46,144 bases of DNA from an uncultured Saprospirales bacterium (lineage in GTDB: Bacteria > Bacteroidota > Bacteroidia > Chitinophagales > Saprospiraceae): positions 1-46,144 of the forward strand of contig CALMIR010000095.1 in the NCBI GenBank assembly GCA_937864265.1, given 5' to 3'. The notes under the pieces are model-generated. The model worked only from the letters and a program-made list of their open reading frames with translations, made no database searches and had not been told where the DNA came from. The first letter of the stretch is position 1. Each line of letters starts with the position of its first letter. Both the position numbers and the translations under genes were made by a program. Positions 8,599 through 15,759 of the stretch are shown piece by piece.

Positions 8599-10410
8599 TT
8601 ATTCTGCCATTACTTTGCTTTTGGAGCGCTTGCGCTCGTGTTCTTTCAAATACATTTTACGGAGGCGTATGGACACTGGTGTTACTTCCACAAATTCATC
8701 CTCCTGGATGTATTCTAGCGCCTCTTCCAGGGTAAAAACCTTGGGCGGCACCAATTTTAACTTCTCATCCGAGCCGGAAGCCCGCATGTTGGTCAGTTTT
8801 TTGGTTTTAGTCAGGTTGACCACCAAGTCGCCGGGGCGGCTGTTTTCACCTACGACCATACCTTCGTAAACCTCCTCTGTTGGGCCAACAAAGAATTTGC
8901 CGCGCTCCTGTAGGTTAAAAATGGCATAGGGAATAGCGGTACCCGTTTCCATCGCAATCAGCGAGCCATTGATGCGGCCAGAAATTTCCCCTTTATGCGG
9001 CTGAAACTCCAAAAAGCGGTGGGTCATGATGGCCTCACCTGCAGTAGCCGTCAACATTTGGCTGCGCAGCCCAATGATACCGCGAGAAGGTATTTGGAAT
9101 TGGATTTGAACGCGATCTCCTTTGGGTTCCATAGCCAGCATGATGCCCTTGCGGCGGGTCAGCATATCGATGGCTGTACCCGATACCGTTTCTGGCAAAT
9201 CGATGGTCAATTCTTCAACGGGTTCGTGCAATACGCCATCAATACGTTTGATAATTACCTGAGGCTGGCCGATTTGCAACTCGTAACCTTCCCGGCGCAT
9301 GGTTTCGATCAATACCGAAAGGTGCAATACGCCGCGGCCATAAACCCGGAAAGTATCTGCCGAGTCGGTTGTTTCTACGCGCAATGCCAGGTTGCGTTCC
9401 AATTCTTTTTCCAAGCGATCCTTGAGGTGGCGGGAAGTAACAAATTTTCCTTCCTTACCAAAAAAAGGCGAATCATTGATGGTAAAAACCATGCTCATCG
9501 TAGGCTCATCAATGCTGATGATTGGCAATGCTTCTGGCAGTTCGGCATCGGCAATGGTATCGCCAATTTCAAAGCCGTCTATGCCAAAAACAGCACAAAT
9601 TTCACCAGCCTCCACGCTTTCCACTTCCCTTTTTTGAAAACCGTCGAATACATAGAGGTTTTTGATCTTGTGTTTTTGCAGCTCGCCGTCTTTTTTTACC
9701 AGGCCGATCCACTGTCCGCTGCGGAGCGTACCCCGGCGCAAGCGGCCAATCGCAATACGGCCTATGTATTTGGAATAATCCAGCGAGGTAATCAGCATTT
9801 GGGTGTTGCCTTCTGCAACTTCAGGCTCTGGGATGAAAGCAAGGATGGCATCCAATAGTGCTGTGATATCCTCCGTTTTTACTTTCCAGTCGGTACTCAT
9901 CCAGCCTTGCTTAGCAGAGCCGTATATGGAAGGAAAATCGAGCTGTTCTTCGGTAGCATCCAAGTTGTACATCAGGTCGAACATGGCTTCATGTACTTCC
10001 TCTGGGGTGCAATTCTCTTTGTCCACCTTATTGATGATCACGATGGGCTTCAAACCCAGCTCTAGCGCTTTTTGGGTCACGAAGCGGGTTTGGGGCATAG
10101 GGCCTTCAAAAGCGTCCACCAACAACAAAACCCCATCGGCCATGTTGAGTACCCGCTCCACTTCACCGCCAAAGTCGCTGTGGCCAGGAGTATCAATGAT
10201 GTTGATCTTAACACCTTTGTATTCGATGGACACGTTTTTTGCCAGGATGGTAATGCCTCGCTCTCGCTCCAGGTCGTTGCTGTCCATGATCAACTCGCCT
10301 GGGTTTTCATGGTCTTTGAAGAGTTTTCCTGCCAAAATCATTTTATCCACGAGGGTCGTCTTACCGTGGTCAACGTGGGCAATGATGGCAATATTTCTGA
10401 TCTTTTGCAT
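8599..10410 (-). CDS. typA: Translational GTPase TypA/BipA
   Basis: A 603-residue ribosome-associated GTPase of the EF-G/LepA class, which assists ribosome assembly at low temperature and under stress. The G1 loop is AHVDHGKT (11-18), G2/switch I lies around ERERGITI (48-55), G3 is DTPGHSDF (72-79) and G4 is NKVD (~126). EF-G-like domains II and III follow, then the EF-G V-like domain and the BipA C-terminal domain (FVGPTEEVYEGMVVGENSRPG region). Length is standard. The ATG at 10410 is close behind a candidate -7 box. It is divergent from the arginine decarboxylase gene and ends at a strong terminator, so it is monocistronic. Confidence 0.97.
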   Translation of the reverse strand: MQKIRNIAIIAHVDHGKTTLVDKMILAGKLFKDHENPGELIMDSNDLERERGITILAKNVSIEYKGVKINIIDTPGHSDFGGEVERVLNMADGVLLLVDAFEGPMPQTRFVTQKALELGLKPIVIINKVDKENCTPEEVHEAMFDLMYNLDATEEQLDFPSIYGSAKQGWMSTDWKVKTEDITALLDAILAFIPEPEVAEGNTQMLITSLDYSKYIGRIAIGRLRRGTLRSGQWIGLVKKDGELQKHKIKNLYVFDGFQKREVESVEAGEICAVFGIDGFEIGDTIADAELPEALPIISIDEPTMSMVFTINDSPFFGKEGKFVTSRHLKDRLEKELERNLALRVETTDSADTFRVYGRGVLHLSVLIETMRREGYELQIGQPQVIIKRIDGVLHEPVEELTIDLPETVSGTAIDMLTRRKGIMLAMEPKGDRVQIQFQIPSRGIIGLRSQMLTATAGEAIMTHRFLEFQPHKGEISGRINGSLIAMETGTAIPYAIFNLQERGKFFVGPTEEVYEGMVVGENSRPGDLVVNLTKTKKLTNMRASGSDEKLKLVPPKVFTLEEALEYIQEDEFVEVTPVSIRLRKMYLKEHERKRSKSKVMAE

Positions 10411-10429
10411 CTGTTCTATTTTGAAGGCG

Positions 10430-10437
10430 CAAAGATA
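10430..10437 (-). promoter_or_regulatory. Candidate -7 box of typA
   Basis: On the minus strand TATCTTTG fits TAnnTTTG and lies 19 bp upstream of the typA ATG, giving a short leader. I see no good TTTG at the -33 spacing. Confidence 0.35.
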
Positions 10438-10454
10438 ACCCGATTGTGATTAAA

Positions 10455-10487
10455 TTTGCTTGTTTTTCAAATTTTCTGCTACTTTTG
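10455..10487 (+). promoter_or_regulatory. Candidate promoter of the arginine decarboxylase gene
   Basis: TTTG at 10455-10458 and TACTTTTG at 10480-10487 are 21 bp apart and match the Bacteroidetes sigma-factor consensus. Transcription would start near 10494, leaving a leader of about 60 nt before the TTG at 10555. That leader contains a 13-residue ORF (10527-10568) overlapping the gene start. Confidence 0.55.
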
Positions 10488-10554
10488 CATCGCCTTTTGG
10501 CGGCTATTTTGACGATTTGACATTTTATGGTTTTACCTTTTAAATCCTCAGAAA

Positions 10555-11958
10555 TTGGCAGTACCTAATCGGTATTTTGATCTCATTGACCAAACTTTCT
10601 ATTTTCCACAAGAAGGATTTGACCTCGATGATGGCTATTTGGTGTTCAATGGTGTTCCGCTGATGCACTTGATTCAGAAATATGGCACACCCATCAAGCT
10701 GACTTACCTTCCAAAAATCGGTTTGCAAATCAAAAAAGCCCGTAACTTGTTTACTCGGGCTATGAAGTCATCCGGTTATCGGGGAAATTATCATTACTGC
10801 TACTGCACCAAAAGCAGTCATTTCAGCTATATCTTGTCAGAAGTGCTGGAACACGATGTGGAATTGGAAACTTCTTCGGCCTTTGACATTGAGCTGATCA
10901 GAAAGCTCCACCAAAAAAAGAAGCTGGACAAAGACATCATCATTGTCTGTAATGGTTTTAAAACAGAAAAGTATTTGGAGGGCATCGTTTCGCTGATCAA
11001 TGATGGATTTGAAAACGTCATTCCGGTATGCGACAATACCCATGAAATCGAATACTACGAGAAACACGTCACAGGCGTTTGTAAAATAGGTATTCGGGTA
11101 GCAACAGAGGAAGAACCCAATTTTGAGTTTTATACCTCGCGCTTGGGCATCCGCAACGCCGAAGTGCAAAATTTTTTCCGCGAAAAAATCAAGGACAACC
11201 CCAAGTTCAAACTGAGTATGCTCCACTTTTTTGTGGATACCGGCATCAAAGACACGCTCTACTATTGGGGTGAACTGCGCAAAGCCATCAAGTTGTATTG
11301 CGAATTAAAAAAGCAAAGCCCCGATTTGCATGCCATTAATATAGGCGGCGGTATGCCCATTCGCAATTCGCTGGGCTTTGAGTTCGACTATAAATACATG
11401 GTCAAGGAGATCGTCAACCTCATCCTGAACAATTGTGAGGATGAAGACGTACCCGAACCCGATATTTTCACCGAGTTTGGCAAATACACAGTGGGGGAAA
11501 GTGGCGCGACCATTTTTTCCGTATTGGCTTCCAAGCAGCAAAACGACGCCGAAATCTGGTACATGATCGATAACTCGCTGATGACTACCCTACCCGACAC
11601 TTGGGGCATGGGCGAACGATTCATCCTGCTACCCATCAACAAATGGCGGAACGAATACCAGCGGGTGAACATTGGCGGACTGAGCTGCGACAACTCCGAT
11701 TACTACAACTCGGAAGTCCACGAAAGCCAGGTTTATCTGCCCGTTACCAAGCCAAGCGAGCCGGAACCGCTCTACCTGGGTTTTTTCCACACAGGTGCTT
11801 ATCAGGATGCCATCAGCGGGTACGGCGGGATTAAGCACTGCCTGATTCCTTCGCCCAAACACGTCATCGTGTATAAAAACAAACAAGGTAATCTGGTGGA
11901 CAAGCTGTATCAGGAAGAGCAATCGGCAGAGTCTATGTTGAAGGTGTTGGGGTATTGA
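10555..11958 (+). CDS. Arginine decarboxylase (fold type III PLP enzyme, Bacteroidetes type)
   Basis: A 467-residue PLP-dependent decarboxylase with an alanine-racemase-like barrel, of the short form annotated as arginine decarboxylase in Bacteroidota; the product would be agmatine for polyamine synthesis. The PLP-lysine region is YHYCYCTKSSHFS (~76-88, K84), the substrate-side segment is LHFFVDTGIKDTLYYW (~223-238), and the glycine-rich phosphate-binding loop is INIGGGMPI (~261). The C-terminal half ends with FFHTGAYQDAISGYGG, typical of the family. The first usable codon is TTG at 10555; upstream in frame there is only a stop (10510) and no ATG. Its 3' end overlaps the convergent Fic gene by 26 bp. 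Confidence 0.85.
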   Translation: MAVPNRYFDLIDQTFYFPQEGFDLDDGYLVFNGVPLMHLIQKYGTPIKLTYLPKIGLQIKKARNLFTRAMKSSGYRGNYHYCYCTKSSHFSYILSEVLEHDVELETSSAFDIELIRKLHQKKKLDKDIIIVCNGFKTEKYLEGIVSLINDGFENVIPVCDNTHEIEYYEKHVTGVCKIGIRVATEEEPNFEFYTSRLGIRNAEVQNFFREKIKDNPKFKLSMLHFFVDTGIKDTLYYWGELRKAIKLYCELKKQSPDLHAINIGGGMPIRNSLGFEFDYKYMVKEIVNLILNNCEDEDVPEPDIFTEFGKYTVGESGATIFSVLASKQQNDAEIWYMIDNSLMTTLPDTWGMGERFILLPINKWRNEYQRVNIGGLSCDNSDYYNSEVHESQVYLPVTKPSEPEPLYLGFFHTGAYQDAISGYGGIKHCLIPSPKHVIVYKNKQGNLVDKLYQEEQSAESMLKVLGY

Positions 11959-12730
11959 GCGACTGAATGGTCATCATTAGGAAAGGTAGGGCTTTGGCAT
12001 AGTCGAGCGTATCGTATTCCAATCCGATTGCCCGGATATTATGGTAATAAGCCGTTCGGTTTAGAAAGTAGCTTTTTTCCAGCTCTATGGCGGTGGCCTC
12101 TTTTCCCATGCTTTCCAGCAAAAACCACTTTTCTAGTAGCCGGGCGGTTCGGCCATTCCCATCTTGAAAGGGATGGATTTTTACAAACACCAAGTGAATT
12201 AGCGCTGCAAAGAAAAATTGCTCAAATATGCTGAGTGGCTGTTGCTTGAGGGTCTCTATTGCTGCAAAGAGGGATAAGATTTCTGTTTTTACCCGATAGG
12301 GATCGCAAGCCACATACTCAATCCGGTCGGCTTCGTTGATAACAAACATGGGCATGTTCCTCAATTTACCACGTTGGGTCGCTGGTAGCAAATGGGCAGT
12401 TAAGTGTGCATGGGCTTTGCAAGTATTCTCAAAGTTCAAGGTGTTATGCTGAATAAACTCATAGGCGCGATAAAGATCATCCGATCTTTTGGTGTAATCG
12501 GCTTGATAATTGACTTTTAGGAACTTGTACTTATAGTAGCTGTCAAAATCAATAGCTTCTCCTTCCAGTTTAGAAGAATATACGCTAGACACCGCGTGAT
12601 AAAATTGAAAATAATCCACAGGGAGTTGCTCCTGATTCTTTTTGGTTAATACATGAACCGGATCGAAGTCTATACTTTGAATATAGGTGTTCTTCAACTC
12701 CTGCAATATAAGATTGAAAAGTAAGGACAT
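11933..12730 (-). CDS. Fic/DOC family protein (probable AMPylase), class II
   Basis: A 265-residue Fic-domain protein. The catalytic motif HPFQDGNGR is complete (H186 to R194), so NMP transfer from a nucleotide to a target hydroxyl is expected. An N-terminal inhibitory motif of the form S/TxxxEG is present (S52-SKL-E56-G57), which places it in the class of Fic proteins autoinhibited by an N-terminal helix. I chose the ATG at 12730; a TTG two codons earlier is also possible. No antitoxin-like partner gene is adjacent, which fits self-inhibition. The last 26 bp overlap the end of the arginine decarboxylase gene on the other strand. The target is unknown. Confidence 0.88.
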   Translation of the reverse strand: MSLLFNLILQELKNTYIQSIDFDPVHVLTKKNQEQLPVDYFQFYHAVSSVYSSKLEGEAIDFDSYYKYKFLKVNYQADYTKRSDDLYRAYEFIQHNTLNFENTCKAHAHLTAHLLPATQRGKLRNMPMFVINEADRIEYVACDPYRVKTEILSLFAAIETLKQQPLSIFEQFFFAALIHLVFVKIHPFQDGNGRTARLLEKWFLLESMGKEATAIELEKSYFLNRTAYYHNIRAIGLEYDTLDYAKALPFLMMTIQSLNTPTPST

Positions 12731-12769
12731 AAGCAATTAGACTTGGTCAATCAGCTCCATTTTACAAAG

Positions 12770-13732
12770 TTAATGATTTTCCAACAACCTCAGCCCCATC
12801 TGTATATTGCAACGGGCGTAGGGCGTGCTGCGGCCTACGATTTTTACAAATCCCAGTTTTTGGTAAAGGCGGATGGCTGGCTCGAGCAAGGTGTTGCTCT
12901 CCAGGTAAACGCCTTTGGCGCCTAGTTTTCTGGCACGCTCAATGACAGCATTTCCCAAAAGCCAACCGATGTTTTTGCCTTGTGCCTTGGGCGATACCGC
13001 CATTTTAGCCAACTCAAAGTCATAATCCGGGTCATCCATTTTGATCATACCGCAAGTGCCCACTACTTCACCATCGAGTATGGCCATAAAGATATGCCCC
13101 TCCTTATCCAGAATATACTCCTGCGGATGATCCAAAGCTTTGTAATCGGCAGCTTCCATTTGAAAATAACGGGCTATCCATTCCTCATTCAATGCCTTAA
13201 AAGCGCCTTGAAAACGGGGTTCATAGTCCAGTATTTGTACCCGCTCCGACTCCCGCTGCTTGCGCCGCTCGCGTACCCGCTCATAAAGCGATTTCTGCTC
13301 CAGCAAATAAGTCCATTCCTCCATCGCCTCCCAAAGATTGTGTCGGGTTTGACTGGAAATATCCTCAATGACAGCACCCACATCTTCGTATTGGTCTTTG
13401 ATTTTTTCTCCGACTCCGCGCCCTTTTTCGGTGAGTTGTACCAAGTTGCGGCGCTTATCCAGGGCATCTTTTTTTTCCTCCACCAAGCCATTCCGGCGCA
13501 TTTCCTTGACGATATTGCTGACCGAAGCATGGGAATGGCCGATTGCTGTGGCCAACTCCGTAATGGCATAGGTTTCATTTTGTGTGAGTAGAAAAAATAC
13601 CGGAAACCATTTGGGCTGCAATGCTACGCCATACAATTCATAAATCTTTGCCGCATCGGCTGTGACGACTTCGCTCATTAACCTCAGGCGACTGCCCAAA
13701 GCTTTTTTACCTGTCAATTTGAAAAATTCCAT
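12770..13732 (-). CDS. MarR-type regulator fused to a GNAT N-acetyltransferase
   Basis: A 320-residue two-domain protein. Residues ~1-150 are a MarR winged helix (TYAITELATAIGHSHASVSNIVKEMRRNGLVEEKKDALDKR.. is recognition helix plus wing). Residues ~165-315 are a GNAT domain with an acetyl-CoA loop in MAVSPKAQGKNIGWLLGNAV. Such fusions are widespread, and the small molecule they sense or acetylate is usually unknown. The ATG at 13732 lies 8 bp downstream of a near-perfect 20-bp palindrome of MarR-operator type, so autorepression is likely. Confidence 0.9.
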   Translation of the reverse strand: MEFFKLTGKKALGSRLRLMSEVVTADAAKIYELYGVALQPKWFPVFFLLTQNETYAITELATAIGHSHASVSNIVKEMRRNGLVEEKKDALDKRRNLVQLTEKGRGVGEKIKDQYEDVGAVIEDISSQTRHNLWEAMEEWTYLLEQKSLYERVRERRKQRESERVQILDYEPRFQGAFKALNEEWIARYFQMEAADYKALDHPQEYILDKEGHIFMAILDGEVVGTCGMIKMDDPDYDFELAKMAVSPKAQGKNIGWLLGNAVIERARKLGAKGVYLESNTLLEPAIRLYQKLGFVKIVGRSTPYARCNIQMGLRLLENH

Positions 13733-13740
13733 AACTATAA

Positions 13741-13760
13741 AACTAATTACGTAATCAGTT
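13741..13760. promoter_or_regulatory. MarR-type palindromic operator
   Basis: AACTAATTACGTAATCAGTT is a 20-bp inverted repeat with one mismatched pair and a perfect core ATTACGTAAT. It sits between the MarR-GNAT ATG and a candidate minus-strand -7 box (TATATTTG, 13762-13769), over the expected transcription start, which suits repression of its own gene. Confidence 0.7.
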
Positions 13761-13823
13761 ACAAATATAATTATATTTTTTGATTTTCAGAATTGATCGC
13801 AAATATTCCAGACATTGTATCTT

Positions 13824-14912
13824 TCAATAAATGCCTTTAAAATAGAAAGGAGTGTAGGAGTATCGAAAAGCCCCTGTTTCATCATATATTCTAACCGTAG
13901 GTGCAAAGCCATTTAGCTGATAATACAGCTGCTTCTTTCGGTTATCAAAAAACCAGCGTACCACTAAACGCAAACGCTTCAGGTTTTCCCATACCGGTTT
14001 ATTGACAACAACTTTAAGGGTCGATTCGTAGGTCTCCGGATCTATAGTTAAGATGGAATCTACACTACTCCCTAAACCTGCTTTTTCCCAATCACTCAGC
14101 AAGTTGTAGTCCCCTTCGTTGTCATAAAGCTCAGAATTCGCCTGAGTACTCAATTGCTCGATATAAGTTGAAAAATCGAACGCCCCTTTGACCGTATGCA
14201 TGTCATCGCCAACGATTTCAGGCGACTGATCGTCACTCTTTGTTTCTACAATATAGCTAACGGCATCGGATACCCAAAGCGCATCGGTAACATAAGCGGG
14301 TGCTAAAGGAAACCACATCAAAGGCGTATAGTTCCATTTCCCGCTTGCATCATCCTTATTTGCCCACAAAGGAGCAAAAGAAAGTGCGCGGTAGCCCAGG
14401 CTTTGTTTTTCTGTATCAAAATACAATACCTGCTTCACCCTTGCACCTACAATGTCTGAATAGTTGATATCACTCGTCACGAGTTGATAACTTAGCTGAT
14501 CCGTATTTTGTGAAGAAACCACATAAGTTGCGATTGTGTCAATAGTTTTCAGTTTAGTATTTCTAAATGCATCATCAGCAAGCGTTTTTAAATCGGCCTC
14601 TACAAAAGCCGGGAGTTCGTAATCGGTCAACCAATTGTATATCATCAATTGCCAAAAAATATCTGAGGAACATTCTATACAATCCGAAAAACCAGCGGGA
14701 TTTGGAAGCGCCAGCATTTTCTCTACACTTGCCTTATTCCATACATAAGTATCTTTACTTTGCTCGCTGCCTAGGCATATTGGGTTAAACCTGTAATCGG
14801 AATATACCTCCGCCACCCAACTTATATTCGGCGCATTCAATAAATCGGACTGGGCAGAAGCTGCAATAAAAAATAATAAGAACGGACACAGCGTAAAAAT
14901 TCGAGTCATCAT
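13824..14912 (-). CDS. GldN/PorN-like exported protein
   Basis: A 362-residue protein with a signal peptide (LCPFLLFFIAASAQ, cleavage ~20). Two segments resemble the RxDWFFDxxRxxxxVRIIGLAP signature of GldN/PorN: a weaker one at ~158-185 (RVKQVLYFDTEKQSLGYRAL...FAPLW) and a clear one near the C-terminus (~318-340, VVRWFFDNRKKQLYYQLNGF). GldN/PorN forms the periplasmic ring of the type IX secretion motor with GldK. No gldK, L or M is adjacent here, so this is an orphan relative rather than the core-operon gene. The similarity is from memory and moderate; an unrelated exported protein remains possible. Confidence 0.5.
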   Translation of the reverse strand: MMTRIFTLCPFLLFFIAASAQSDLLNAPNISWVAEVYSDYRFNPICLGSEQSKDTYVWNKASVEKMLALPNPAGFSDCIECSSDIFWQLMIYNWLTDYELPAFVEADLKTLADDAFRNTKLKTIDTIATYVVSSQNTDQLSYQLVTSDINYSDIVGARVKQVLYFDTEKQSLGYRALSFAPLWANKDDASGKWNYTPLMWFPLAPAYVTDALWVSDAVSYIVETKSDDQSPEIVGDDMHTVKGAFDFSTYIEQLSTQANSELYDNEGDYNLLSDWEKAGLGSSVDSILTIDPETYESTLKVVVNKPVWENLKRLRLVVRWFFDNRKKQLYYQLNGFAPTVRIYDETGAFRYSYTPFYFKGIY

Positions 14913-15024
14913 ATCTCTTGGTTAATTCTTGGTTTATCGATTAAACAGTCGCATTCATGGCGGTTCAATTTTCTGCGGACTAAAAGAACGTCAACAGCAT
15001 TACATGGCCTTCAGCAAGCAATGC

Positions 15025-15753
15025 TCAACGCCCCCACTTCTCCAACTGATTCAGCACCGCTCGAAAATCTTTGGGCAGTGGTGCTTCAAAGCTCATCTCC
15101 TCCTCAGTTGCCGGGTGTTTGAGTTTCAGTTTCCAGGCATGCAGGCTCAGGCGCTCCATCAGCGCTTTCTCTTCCTGAAATTTCCCCAATTGGTAGCCTT
15201 TTTGCTTGATTTCCGACAGAAAAAAAGCGCTGCGTTGGCCATACAGCGGATCGACGGCCAAGGGATGGCCAATGGATTCGAGGTGAACGCGGATTTGGTG
15301 GGTACGGCCGGTTTCGATCTTGGCATCTATCAAACTAAATTGCCGGAAGTACTGAATGACTTGATAGTAGGTCAGCGCCGGCTTGCCCGATTTTATGACA
15401 CACATTTTGCCCTTGATGGTCGGATGTTCGCCAATCGCTTGTCTGATTTCGCCCGACTCCGATGCGGGCCTTCCATCTACCAGCGCCAGGTAATGTTTCT
15501 CGGTCTCCCGGTTTTGGAATTGAAGAGAAAGGGACTTGTGTGCCTCTTCCGTCAAGGCCCAGCAAAGCAATCCGCTGGTTTCCCTATCCAGGCGGTGTAC
15601 CACCCATACTTTTCCAAAAACAGCGTTGAGTTGTGCCATCAGGTTGGGTTTTTCTGGGGCGAAGCGATCGGGAATGCTCAGTAAGCCGGGGGGCTTGCTG
15701 GCTACAAGTAGGTGTTCGTCCTGAAAAATAATATCGGGTTTGTGCTGCGTCAT
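15025..15753 (-). CDS. RluA family pseudouridine synthase
   Basis: A 242-residue RNA-modifying enzyme that isomerises uridine in rRNA or tRNA. The catalytic motif HRLDRETSGLL is at ~53-63 (catalytic Asp in RLDRET), and GRTHQIRVHLESIGHPLAVDPLYG at ~150 is the family's second signature. No N-terminal S4 domain is present, so it resembles the short RluA/TruC/RluC-like forms; the exact target base cannot be told. It ends 6 bp before the stop of the RibF-glycosyltransferase gene, whose transcript probably continues into it. Confidence 0.93.
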   Translation of the reverse strand: MTQHKPDIIFQDEHLLVASKPPGLLSIPDRFAPEKPNLMAQLNAVFGKVWVVHRLDRETSGLLCWALTEEAHKSLSLQFQNRETEKHYLALVDGRPASESGEIRQAIGEHPTIKGKMCVIKSGKPALTYYQVIQYFRQFSLIDAKIETGRTHQIRVHLESIGHPLAVDPLYGQRSAFFLSEIKQKGYQLGKFQEEKALMERLSLHAWKLKLKHPATEEEMSFEAPLPKDFRAVLNQLEKWGR

Positions 15754-15759
15754 ATGGAT

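Noticed and set aside
8995-9858. 287-residue frame on the plus strand
   Set aside because: It is antisense inside typA, whose motifs are complete; the reading is low-complexity and has no family match.
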